A stretch of 64,000 nt of DNA. Origin: Lachnoclostridium sp. An118. Its GTDB lineage: Bacteria; Bacillota; Clostridia; Lachnospirales; Lachnospiraceae. The position numbers were made by a program, and so were the translations under genes. The stretch spans positions 186,001-250,000 of the forward strand of contig NZ_NFLQ01000002.1 of assembly GCF_002160985.1 (NCBI RefSeq), given 5' to 3'. Of this stretch, positions 1 to 6,748 are shown in pieces (the stretch's first letter is position 1; every line of letters starts with the position of its first letter). Below the pieces are notes generated by a model that saw only the letters and a program-made list of their open reading frames with translations, was not told the DNA's origin and did not search any database.

Positions 1-476
1 TCCGAAAGAGGATCGGGTACGATGACTACCTGCGGGAGTGGGCCAGGGCCCGCCGCACAGGGGAGGAGGAGCTCTTTGAGATGCTGGAGCAGATCCAGGA
101 GAGCGCGCAGGCGTTCCGGACTATGGAGGAGTGGTTCCGCTTCACAGATGAATACGGCAGAAATCTGCGGGAGCAGCAGAGGAGAAAAAGTGATGACAAC
201 AGGGAAGGCATCTGCCTCATGACCATGCACAGCGCCAAAGGGCTGGAATTTGACACAGTCTTTATCCTGGGCGCCAACGAGGGCGTGACGCCCTACAAGA
301 AGGCAAAGCTGGAGGAGGAGATAGAGGAGGAGAGACGGATGTTCTATGTGGCCATGACAAGGGCAAAGGAGAAGCTGGTCATCACCTACGTGAAAACAAA
401 AAACGGAAAGGACGCGGAGCCTTCCCGGTTCGTGGAAGAGCTTCTTCTCCGGGGGAAAAAGAAGAAGGACGCCTAG
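1..476 (+). CDS. UvrD/PcrA-type ATP-dependent DNA helicase, C-terminal fragment
   Basis: The frame is open from the window edge (first full codon at 3), so only the last 157 residues are seen. They carry superfamily 1 helicase motif V (MTMHSAKGLEFDTVF) and motif VI (EEERRMFYVAMTRAKEKL), which couple ATP hydrolysis to single-strand DNA translocation in UvrD, Rep and PcrA. The tail after motif VI is short and basic, without an obvious C-terminal Tudor-like extension, so this may be a shorter paralogue rather than the housekeeping PcrA. The TAG stop overlaps the stop of the convergent DUF1292 gene within a shared CTAG. Family assignment is firm. The exact subfamily and the N-terminus cannot be judged here. 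Confidence 0.9.
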   Translation, partial: RKRIGYDDYLREWARARRTGEEELFEMLEQIQESAQAFRTMEEWFRFTDEYGRNLREQQRRKSDDNREGICLMTMHSAKGLEFDTVFILGANEGVTPYKKAKLEEEIEEERRMFYVAMTRAKEKLVITYVKTKNGKDAEPSRFVEELLLRGKKKKDA

Positions 477-772
477 AAGGCGTCCAGATCTTCCTCGAAT
501 TCCTGCTCGTCCAGCCACTCGTCAAAGGCGTCGGCTGCGATCTCGTATTCCTCATCATCCTCGATATTCTCCAGGTCCGGATTTTCCGGGTCTGTCTCGA
601 TGTATCGGTAGATGTATACATCCCCCTCCTCTTCCCCGTTTTCATCCAGCGGAAGGAGAGCGATGTACTGACGGCCGCCTGCCTCGTAGATGGTGAGGAC
701 GGCACACTCGAGCACTTCGTCGTTATCCAGTGTCAGTGTTACCGTGATCTCTTCATTCTGCTGATCTTTCAT
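473..772 (-). CDS. DUF1292 (YrzB-like) small acidic protein
   Basis: A 99-residue very acidic protein with the DUF1292 pattern: an N-terminal segment (TVTLTLDNDEVLECAVL), then a short beta-rich block (GGRQYIALLPLDE) and a second one (DVYIYRY) before an Asp/Glu-rich tail. In Firmicutes these proteins often sit near ruvX or helicase genes and their function is unknown. I chose the ATG at 772 because an AAGGAGA site lies 8 nt upstream. The frame could also open at a TTG at 778, but that start would sit almost on the ribosome site. The last 4 bases overlap the convergent helicase gene. No signal peptide or membrane segment is seen. Confidence 0.85.
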   Translation of the reverse strand: MKDQQNEEITVTLTLDNDEVLECAVLTIYEAGGRQYIALLPLDENGEEEGDVYIYRYIETDPENPDLENIEDDEEYEIAADAFDEWLDEQEFEEDLDAF

Positions 773-965
773 TATCAATTTCTCCTTTTTCTGTCATGTT
801 TTCAGAGATTTCCTCTGCCTTTACTGTACCAGAGAGCGGCCGCAAAAGCAAGACATATCCGGAGCCAGCCCCTCGCATGGATACAGGACTGGTCAAATGA
901 TACAAAATGTTGTAAAATACTAGATAAGTATGAGATAAAAGAGATGATATTAAGGAGGAGCATAT

Positions 966-1994
966 ATGAAAAACCGGAAGTTCATGGCTGTCCTTGCCAT
1001 GGTCCTTGTCTGTATCCTGTCAGCGGCAGGATGTAAAAAGAACGTGGGAAGCCCGGAGGACAATCCTGTACAGGAGGAAGAAGAGGAGGGAGAAGAGGAG
1101 GGAGAAGAGGACGGCCAGGCTGATGAGGAGGGATATACATTCGGCTTCAGCGCCATTGATATGGAAAACCCCTACTTCATTACTCTGGAGAACTCTATCC
1201 GGGAGTCGCTGACAGAGAACGGGGACAGGCTGATCACCATGGACCCGGGAACAGACGAGGATGTACAGGCATCCCAGATCCAGCAGATGATAGATGAAGG
1301 CATAGACGCTATTTTCCTCAGCCCGGTCAACTGGGAGAGCATCACTCCGTCCCTGGAGACTCTGCGGGAGGCCGGGGTGAGGATCATCAATGTGGATACC
1401 CAGGTGAAGGAGATGGACTATGTGGACGCCTATGTCGGGTCAGACAATCTGGAGGCGGGACGGATCTGCGGACAGGCTCTGCTGGAGCGATGCCCCGAGG
1501 GAGGGAAGGTGCTGATACTGGAGTGCCCGACCCAGAATTCCATCAATGACAGGATCACGGGCTTTGAGGAGGCTATCTCCGATGCGGACCCGGGCTTTGA
1601 GGTCGTGGCCAGAGAGAACACAGACGGAAAGTTTGAGAAATCCCTGGAGGTGGCCCAGGCAGCGCTGGAAGCGTACCCGGATGTGACTGCCATCATGTGC
1701 GGAAACGACCAGATTGCCGTGGGAGCCCAGACCGCGGTCAACCTCCTGGGGATGGACAATGTGATCATCTACGGAGTGGACGGGTCACCGGACATCAAGA
1801 AGGAGCTTCTCAAATCCGACACGCAGATTGCCGGGACTGCGGCCCAGTCGCCCATCAATATGGGGAAAGAGGCTGTGTCCGTGGCTCTGGCGGTCCTGGA
1901 CGGCGGAGAGTATGAGAAGGAGAACTATGTGGAGATCATTGACATGATCACAAAGGACAACGTGGAAATGTATGGAGCAGACGGCTGGCAGTAG
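966..1994 (+). CDS. Orphan sugar-binding lipoprotein (RbsB-like periplasmic binding protein)
   Basis: A 342-residue type I periplasmic-binding-protein fold of the ribose/galactose family. Residues 1-22 are a lipoprotein signal ending in LSAAGC, so Cys23 should be lipidated and the protein anchored outside the membrane. Residues about 31-57 form a Glu/Asp/Gly-rich linker, then the mature domain starts at GYTFGFSAIDMENPYF. The hinge and ligand segments DEGIDAIFLSPVNW, NVDTQV, TAIMCGNDQIAVGA and YGVDGSPD match sugar-binding relatives. No ABC permease or ATPase gene adjoins it; the next gene, 21 bp downstream, is a GH13-like protein. It may feed a distant transporter or act as a sugar sensor. AAGGAGGAG precedes the ATG. 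Confidence 0.88.
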   Translation: MKNRKFMAVLAMVLVCILSAAGCKKNVGSPEDNPVQEEEEEGEEEGEEDGQADEEGYTFGFSAIDMENPYFITLENSIRESLTENGDRLITMDPGTDEDVQASQIQQMIDEGIDAIFLSPVNWESITPSLETLREAGVRIINVDTQVKEMDYVDAYVGSDNLEAGRICGQALLERCPEGGKVLILECPTQNSINDRITGFEEAISDADPGFEVVARENTDGKFEKSLEVAQAALEAYPDVTAIMCGNDQIAVGAQTAVNLLGMDNVIIYGVDGSPDIKKELLKSDTQIAGTAAQSPINMGKEAVSVALAVLDGGEYEKENYVEIIDMITKDNVEMYGADGWQ

Positions 1995-2015
1995 AGGCAG
2001 CAGGAAGGAAGGACA

Positions 2016-3710
2016 ATGACGAAAAAAGAGGGGAAACCGTGGCCGCTGGGTGCGGAGGTAAAGGAGAACAGAGTGAATTTCGCGGTAGAGGCACCGCCGG
2101 AGAAGACGTGTGAGCTTCTGCTCTACAAAAAGGGTGAAAAGGACCCGGAGCTGTGTATTGACATGCCCCGGAATGAGGAGACAGGGGCTGTGCGGTTCCT
2201 GTCCCTTGAAGATTTCCCGGCCCGGGAATACGAGTATAGCTATCGGGTCGGAGAGGAGATCTTTGTGGACCCCTATGCGGGAAAGCTGTCCGGGACTGAG
2301 AAGTTCCATGAGATAAAGACGGATGAGGAGCACCAGGTCAGGGGGGTGCTGTATGTGGACGATTACGACTGGGAGGGAGACAAAAGGCCCTGTATCCCCA
2401 TGCACAGGGTAGTGGCCTACAGCCTCCATGTCAGAGGGTTTACGAAGCACAGTTCCTCCCGCGTGAAGAACAAGGGGACCTTTGCCGGTCTGGTGGAGAA
2501 GATCCCCTATATGGTGGAGCTGGGGATTAACCAGATACAGTGCATGCCTGTATATGAGTTTGAGCCCTCCTCCAAATACGTGAATTACTGGGGCTACGGG
2601 CCGGGCTACTACTTTGCGCCCAAGGCGGCCTACGCGGCGGGTGACCCGGTGACCGAGCTGAAGGATATGGTCAAGGCCTGCCACAGGGCAGGGATAGAGG
2701 TGGTCCTGGAGATGCCCTTTGAGGGGAATACGCCCAGGATCTATATGGAGGCCTGCCTGCGCCACTATATGCTGGAGTACCATGTGGACGGATTTATCCT
2801 GAATCCCGATGTGATGCCTGTGGAGGGAGTGTACAGTGACCCCATGCTGAGGGGGCTGAAGCTTCTGAAGCACCAGACCGGCTTCCAGAACGTGATGCGG
2901 CGTTTCCTGAAAGGCGATGAGGGGATGGTGGGAGATGTGATCTACTGGCTCCGCCGCCAGGCAGGCGCAGAGGGCTACTACAATTACATTGCCAACCAGA
3001 ACGGCTTTACCCTGAACGACCTCGTCTCCTACGATGCCAAGCACAATGAGGCCAACGGCGAGAACAACCAGGATGGCCCGGACTACAACTACAGCTGGAA
3101 CTGCGGGGCTGAGGGCCCCAGCAGAAAGAAGGCTGTTATGGCTCTCAGGGAAGGACAGAGGAGAAATGCCTTCTTCCTGGTGCTGCTGGCCCAGGGAACC
3201 CCCTGTATCCTGGCCGGGGATGAATTTGCCAACACTCAGAAGGGGAACAACAATGCCTACTGCCAGGACAACCCTACGGGATGGCTTGACTGGAGCCGTC
3301 TGGAGCGGGAAAAAAAGCTGTTTTCCTTTGTGAAGGCTTTGATCGCCCTGCGAAAAGCCCACCCGGTGCTTTCCCAGGAGAAAGAACTGCTCGGTATGGA
3401 CCAGATCAGCTGCGGCGTGCCGGATGTGTCCTATCACGGCACCTGTGCGTGGCAGACTCCGGCGGAGGTGTCCAGCCGTCAGCTGGGAGTTTACTATTGC
3501 GGAAGGATGGCCGGGGATGAAGACTGCTTTGTGGCCTACAACATGCACTGGCTGGAACATGAGTTTGCTCTGCCTGCTCTTCCAAAAGGGAAAAAGTGGT
3601 ATCTGGCTGCAGACACAAAGGAGGGCCTCCTGGATAAGGAGAAGCCCCTGGACTGCCAGAGGGAGGCGATCCTGAAGGACAGGACCATCGCTGTCTTCCT
3701 GGGACGGTAG
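2016..3710 (+). CDS. GlgX/TreX-like GH13 protein with degenerate active site
   Basis: A 564-residue relative of glycogen debranching enzymes: an N-terminal CBM48/E-set region (residues ~1-115), a TIM-barrel-like middle and a C-terminal beta domain. Long GlgX-type strings survive, such as NGFTLNDLVSYDAKHNEANG and DEFANTQKGNNNAYCQDN. The catalytic residues do not. The conserved DVVYNH site reads EMPFEG near 232-237. The nucleophile motif GFRFD reads GFILN (Asn263 in place of Asp). The transition-state His-Asp reads Gln328-Asn329. The segment that should carry the acid/base Glu is shortened; GlgX is normally about 650 residues. Hydrolysis therefore looks lost and a carbohydrate-binding role is more likely. 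It lies 21 bp after the sugar-binding lipoprotein and 3 bp before the traX-like gene. Confidence 0.85.
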   Translation: MTKKEGKPWPLGAEVKENRVNFAVEAPPEKTCELLLYKKGEKDPELCIDMPRNEETGAVRFLSLEDFPAREYEYSYRVGEEIFVDPYAGKLSGTEKFHEIKTDEEHQVRGVLYVDDYDWEGDKRPCIPMHRVVAYSLHVRGFTKHSSSRVKNKGTFAGLVEKIPYMVELGINQIQCMPVYEFEPSSKYVNYWGYGPGYYFAPKAAYAAGDPVTELKDMVKACHRAGIEVVLEMPFEGNTPRIYMEACLRHYMLEYHVDGFILNPDVMPVEGVYSDPMLRGLKLLKHQTGFQNVMRRFLKGDEGMVGDVIYWLRRQAGAEGYYNYIANQNGFTLNDLVSYDAKHNEANGENNQDGPDYNYSWNCGAEGPSRKKAVMALREGQRRNAFFLVLLAQGTPCILAGDEFANTQKGNNNAYCQDNPTGWLDWSRLEREKKLFSFVKALIALRKAHPVLSQEKELLGMDQISCGVPDVSYHGTCAWQTPAEVSSRQLGVYYCGRMAGDEDCFVAYNMHWLEHEFALPALPKGKKWYLAADTKEGLLDKEKPLDCQREAILKDRTIAVFLGR

Positions 3711-3713
3711 GAG

Positions 3714-4391
3714 ATGGAGGGGACAAAAGCCGGAGAGCTGCTCCGGAGAGCCTCTGTGTTTGACTCCTTCTCCCTGAAGAGTATAGCGATCCTGTGCATG
3801 GCGGCCGACCACACAGGGAGGGTACTCTTTCCCGGGGAGGAAAGCTGGATCTGCGTTGGGAGGCTGGCCTTTCCGATCTTTGCTTTCCTGCTGACGGAGG
3901 GCTTTTTCCACACAAGGGATATATACAGATATCTTGTCAGGCTGGGGATTTTTGCGGTTTTGTCGGAAATCCCCTTTGACCTGGCCTTTTTCCAGACATG
4001 CTGGTATCCGAAGCGGCAGAATGTTTTTTTTACCCTATTTATCAGCGTGGCCCTGATGGCTGTGCTGGAGCGCAGCCGGGAGTGGCCGGAGCGCATCCTG
4101 GAAATCTTTATCGCTATGTGGGCCGCGGAGGCGCTGGGGACGGATTATGGCTTTCGGGGAGTCCTTCTTGTCCTGGTCTTTTATGTGGGACGGATGCGGC
4201 CCTTTGCCGGGCTGGCCCTTGCCGGGCTGTGGAATTTCCTGTGGCAGTCATCCGTACAGCGCTTCGGGGCGCTGGCCGTGATCCCTATCGGCCTGTACAA
4301 TGGGAAAAAGGGGCGGAGCCTGAAATATTTTTTCTATGTGTTTTATCCCGCGCACCTGCTCCTGCTCTGTATGCTGCGGGACCTGAGATGA
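3714..4391 (+). CDS. TraX family membrane protein
   Basis: Up to 225 residues with about seven hydrophobic segments. It opens with the TraX signature SLKSIAILCMAADHTG and GRLAFPIFAFLLTEGFFHT, then a membrane-proximal EIPFDLAFF. In the F plasmid TraX acetylates pilin; chromosomal Firmicute copies are presumed membrane acyltransferases of unknown substrate. There is no conjugation gene nearby. The ATG at 3714 has a GGAG directly against it, which is too close. An in-frame GTG at 3756 has GGAGAG at a normal 5-nt spacing and still keeps the whole TraX motif, so the real protein may be 14 residues shorter. It follows the GH13-like gene by 3 bp, so the two are probably cotranscribed. Confidence 0.8.
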   Translation: MEGTKAGELLRRASVFDSFSLKSIAILCMAADHTGRVLFPGEESWICVGRLAFPIFAFLLTEGFFHTRDIYRYLVRLGIFAVLSEIPFDLAFFQTCWYPKRQNVFFTLFISVALMAVLERSREWPERILEIFIAMWAAEALGTDYGFRGVLLVLVFYVGRMRPFAGLALAGLWNFLWQSSVQRFGALAVIPIGLYNGKKGRSLKYFFYVFYPAHLLLLCMLRDLR

Positions 4392-4434
4392 CCGGGGATG
4401 AGCCCGGGGAGGAAGCGCTCCTGAGGGGCTGCTG

Positions 4435-4468
4435 TTTTTGAGAAGGAAGTATTTTTGAGAAGGAAGTA
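4435..4468 (+). repeat. Perfect 17-bp tandem duplication carrying a ribosome-binding site
   Basis: TTTTTGAGAAGGAAGTA occurs at 4435-4451 and again at 4452-4468 with no mismatch. Each copy holds an AAGGAAG ribosome-binding core, so the DUF5662 gene has two stacked candidate sites: one before a TTG at 4455 and one before the ATG at 4476. Confidence 0.9.
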
Positions 4469-4475
4469 TAAGAAG

Positions 4476-5099
4476 ATGAAGGCATGGAGACATTTGCGCA
4501 CGATCACTCATCACAAGATCCTTGTCATGAAGGGATGCTTTAAGCTGGGGCTGTACAGACAGGGACTGCTCCACGACATGTCCAAGTACTCGCCCGCCGA
4601 GTTCCTGGTGGGCTGCAGGTACTATCAGGGGACGAGAAGCCCCAACAATGCGGAGAGGGAGGCGAAGGGCTATTCTTCCGCCTGGCTTCACCACAAGGGG
4701 CGGAACAAGCACCACTATGAATACTGGATCGATTACGGGATGAAAAAAGAGGACGGCATCATTGGCATGAAGATGCCGGCCCGGTATGTGGCGGAGATGT
4801 TCGTGGACCGGATATCGGCATCCAAGACCTATCAGGGGGACAAGTACGAGGACTGGCACCCGCTTCGGTATTATGAGCAGGGAGCGGCTATGCTGGGAAA
4901 GATGATACACCCTGAGACAGCGGAGCTCCTCCATGACCTTCTGAAGCGTCTGGCCCGGGACGGAGAGGAGAAAACCTATGCCTACATCCGAAACGTGGTG
5001 CTGAAGAAGGATTTCCCCTACAACAGAAGGTGGGAGCCGGAGGAGGGCGCGGGGGATAAAAAGCCCTCCCGCAAAGCGGAGAAGAGCTGGAACTGGTAG
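4476..5099 (+). CDS. DUF5662 family protein
   Basis: A 207-residue soluble protein of the DUF5662 family common in Lachnospiraceae. It is rich in histidine and aromatic residues in a pattern that suggests a metal site: ITHHKILVMKGC, LLHDMSKYSP, WLHHKGRNKHHYEYW and HPETAELLHDLL. The HDMSKYSP and HHKGRNKHH segments resemble an HD-like metal-dependent phosphohydrolase, but this is an inference. The last 40 residues are basic and look disordered. I chose the ATG at 4476, 8 nt after the second copy of the duplicated AAGGAAG. A TTG at 4455 would add seven basic residues. Function is not established. Confidence 0.82.
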   Translation: MKAWRHLRTITHHKILVMKGCFKLGLYRQGLLHDMSKYSPAEFLVGCRYYQGTRSPNNAEREAKGYSSAWLHHKGRNKHHYEYWIDYGMKKEDGIIGMKMPARYVAEMFVDRISASKTYQGDKYEDWHPLRYYEQGAAMLGKMIHPETAELLHDLLKRLARDGEEKTYAYIRNVVLKKDFPYNRRWEPEEGAGDKKPSRKAEKSWNW

Positions 5100-5125
5100 A
5101 AGGAAATAAGGGATATACAGAACAG

Positions 5126-5161
5126 AGGAAGAGGAGCCGTCAGAGCGGGCACCTCTTCCTT
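5126..5161. terminator. Weak hairpin between convergent DUF5662 gene and luxS
   Basis: AGGAAGAGG at 5126-5134 pairs with CCTCTTCCT at 5152-5160 around a 17-nt loop. It lies between two convergent genes. The T-run on the plus side is short (TTTAT), so termination may be partial. Confidence 0.5.
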
Positions 5162-5190
5162 TATCGTTGGTGTCTGAGGCAGCGGACAGC

Positions 5191-5670
5191 CTACTTTGGG
5201 TAGACCAGCCTTTCTTCGGTGATCCCCTCCAGCACCTCTTTTAAATATCTTTTTGCCAGGTATTTTGCCATGGGAAGGTTCATGTCCAGATAATTTCCGC
5301 AGTCTTTCGGTGACGCGCCCGGTACCTCCCCCTCAAATCCCGCGATAAAGGAGAACATCTTTTTCATGAGCGGGACAATGTCCTTTGATCCATAGTCACC
5401 GGACAGCAGGAGGTAGAAGCCGGTGCGGCAGCCCATGGGGCCAAAATAGAGGACCCTGTCCTTGAAATCCGGGTCATTCCTGAGGAAGGTGGCGCCCAGA
5501 TGTTCGATGGTGTGTACCTCCGCCGTGTTCATGACCGGCTCATCGTTGGGGCTTGTCATGCGCAGGTCAAAGGTAGTCACCACACAGTCGCCGGCCATGT
5601 CCTTTCTGGAAACATACACGCCCGGGACCAGTTTTATGTGGTCAATAGTGAAGCTTGTGATCTTTTCCAT
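5191..5670 (-). CDS. luxS: S-ribosylhomocysteine lyase LuxS
   Basis: A 159-residue LuxS of normal length. It cleaves S-ribosylhomocysteine to homocysteine and the autoinducer-2 precursor DPD in the activated methyl cycle. The metal ligands are visible as His53-x3-His57 with Glu56 in HTIEHL, and Cys124 in KDCGNY. The catalytic Cys81 sits in MGCRTGF. A GGAAAGGA site precedes the ATG on the minus strand by 8 nt. It stands alone: no pfs (nucleosidase) or methionine gene is adjacent, so the cycle partners are elsewhere. The upstream neighbour is divergent and separated by a 409-bp region full of repeats. Confidence 0.97.
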   Translation of the reverse strand: MEKITSFTIDHIKLVPGVYVSRKDMAGDCVVTTFDLRMTSPNDEPVMNTAEVHTIEHLGATFLRNDPDFKDRVLYFGPMGCRTGFYLLLSGDYGSKDIVPLMKKMFSFIAGFEGEVPGASPKDCGNYLDMNLPMAKYLAKRYLKEVLEGITEERLVYPK

Positions 5671-5809
5671 GATAAATCATCCTTTCCAAATCATGTTGTC
5701 CGAGAGGGCTGAAGGCAGCCCTACATCTTAGCCTACCACTTTTTCCGGCGATTTTGAATACATTCCTGAGAAACCTTTTAGATTTTCTTATGGAAAAACA
5801 ACACAGGTG

Positions 5810-5818
5810 TGGTATAAT
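5810..5818 (+). promoter_or_regulatory. Extended -10 promoter upstream of the phosphatase leader
   Basis: TGGTATAAT at 5810-5818 is an extended -10 element with a perfect TATAAT. The -35 position shows only a weak ATGGAA. Predicted start is near 5825, which would give the phosphatase gene a leader of about 255 nt. Confidence 0.55.
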
Positions 5819-5824
5819 GTGCAG

Positions 5825-5899
5825 GTAGGCACTGAGCCGTGCGAAAAGAAAAAATGGCAGGCCGGCTGCTTGCAGGCGAGACTGCCGCTTTTTCTTTTC
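5825..5899 (+). ncRNA. Candidate attenuator or short RNA in the phosphatase leader
   Basis: GAAAAGAAAAA (5843-5853) pairs with TTTTTCTTTTC (5889-5899), and the inner GGCAG (5856-5860) pairs with CTGCC (5882-5886). A smaller CTGC/GCAG hairpin sits in the loop. Read as RNA, GGCAG...CUGCC followed by GCUUUUUCUUUU has the form of an intrinsic terminator about 70 nt after the predicted start. It could be an attenuator for the downstream gene or make a short stable RNA. The structure is seen in the sequence; the function is inferred. Confidence 0.45.
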
Positions 5900-5902
5900 A
5901 TA

Positions 5903-6068
5903 GGGCGAAGCCCGGGACACTGAGGGGAGCGAAGCTCGCCGAAGTGTCTGCACGGCGAGGAAGCGGAAGGGCGAAGCCCGGGACACTGAGGGGAGCGAAG
6001 CTCGCCGAAGTGTCTGCACGGCGAGAGAGCGGTCGCCGGAGCCGGCAGGCACGGCGAGGAAGCGGAGG
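5903..6068 (+). repeat. 66-bp tandem repeat with GCGAAGC mini-hairpins
   Basis: Unit 1 runs 5903-5968 and unit 2 starts at 5969. They are identical for 56 bp, then unit 2 diverges. A partial third copy (GCACGGCGAGGAAGCGGAGG, 6049-6068) ends just before the phosphatase start and supplies its GGAGG. Each full unit holds GGGCGAAGCCC and GAGCGAAGCTC, both built on GCGAAGC, and an outer GACACT/AGTGTC stem. The period is 22 codons, so a spurious ORF runs through it. Confidence 0.9.
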
Positions 6069-6079
6069 AGGCATGACAG

Positions 6080-6715
6080 ATGAAATTATATATCGTCCGC
6101 CACGGAGAGACGGACTGGAATAAAGCGCGGAAGATACAGGGACAGTCAGACATTCCACTCAATGCGTTTGGGAGGCATCTTGCCAGGGAGACAGCCAAGG
6201 GCCTTGCGGATGTACACTTTGATCTATGCTTTACAAGCCCTCTTTCTAGAGCAAAGGAGACGGCTCGCATCATTCTGGAGGGAAGAGACGTTCCTATCAT
6301 AGAGGACCCGCGGATCGAGGAGATGTCCTTTGGCGTGTACGAGGGGAAATGCTGCTCCAGTGAGGGCTGGGAGCTGCCGGAAGAGTTCCGGCGCTTTTTT
6401 GACGGCCCGGACAGGTACGAGGCGCCGGAGGGTGGAGAGGATTTTGCGCAGGTGAGGGAACGGACAGGCGGATTCCTGGAGGAGTTGGCCGGAAATCCCG
6501 CCTATGCGGACAAGCAGATCCTTGTCACCACACACGGAGCGGCCCTGGCAGGACTGCTCTGTTACATCAGAAGGGCCCCTCTTTCCCGGTACTGGGGCAC
6601 GGGAGTCCACAAGAACTGTGCGGTCACGGAAGTGGCCTGTGAAGACGGGGAATATCACATTTTGTCTGAAAACAGGGTGTACTACACGGACAAGGTAGAG
6701 CCCTGGGCAAAATAG
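6080..6715 (+). CDS. Histidine phosphatase family protein (GpmB/CobC-like)
   Basis: A 211-residue phosphoglycerate-mutase-fold phosphatase. The phospho-accepting histidine is in RHGETDWN (residues 7-14), the second arginine in SPLSRAKETA, the acid in EEMSFGVYEGK and the second histidine in VTTHGAAL. This family removes phosphate from small sugars, nucleotides or cobalamin precursors; the substrate cannot be told from sequence. The ATG at 6080 has GGAGGAGG 8 nt upstream, contributed by the last partial copy of the leader repeat. A trpS gene follows after 33 bp and may be cotranscribed. The repeat-filled leader with a possible attenuator suggests control after initiation. Confidence 0.88.
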   Translation: MKLYIVRHGETDWNKARKIQGQSDIPLNAFGRHLARETAKGLADVHFDLCFTSPLSRAKETARIILEGRDVPIIEDPRIEEMSFGVYEGKCCSSEGWELPEEFRRFFDGPDRYEAPEGGEDFAQVRERTGGFLEELAGNPAYADKQILVTTHGAALAGLLCYIRRAPLSRYWGTGVHKNCAVTEVACEDGEYHILSENRVYYTDKVEPWAK

Positions 6716-6748
6716 TAAAAATGGAAGGATACATGGGAGGATACAGAG

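Noticed and set aside
1785-3911. A 708-codon minus-strand frame opposite the GH13-like gene
   Set aside because: Its composition (His, Gln, Pro and Leu rich) is the mirror of a GC-rich coding strand; the plus strand has clear domain motifs.
3714-4391. TraX-like gene as evidence of a conjugative element
   Set aside because: TraX homologues are common chromosomal genes in Firmicutes, and no relaxase, type IV secretion or integrase gene is present.
5839-6123. A 94-codon frame across the leader repeats encoding a repeated basic peptide
   Set aside because: The repeat period is 66 bp (22 codons), which keeps any frame open. There is no ribosome site at the GTG start, and the frame runs into the phosphatase gene. 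The DNA or RNA hairpins explain the sequence better.
6716-6748. A T-box leader for trpS
   Set aside because: Only 33 bp separate trpS from the upstream gene, far too short for a T-box.
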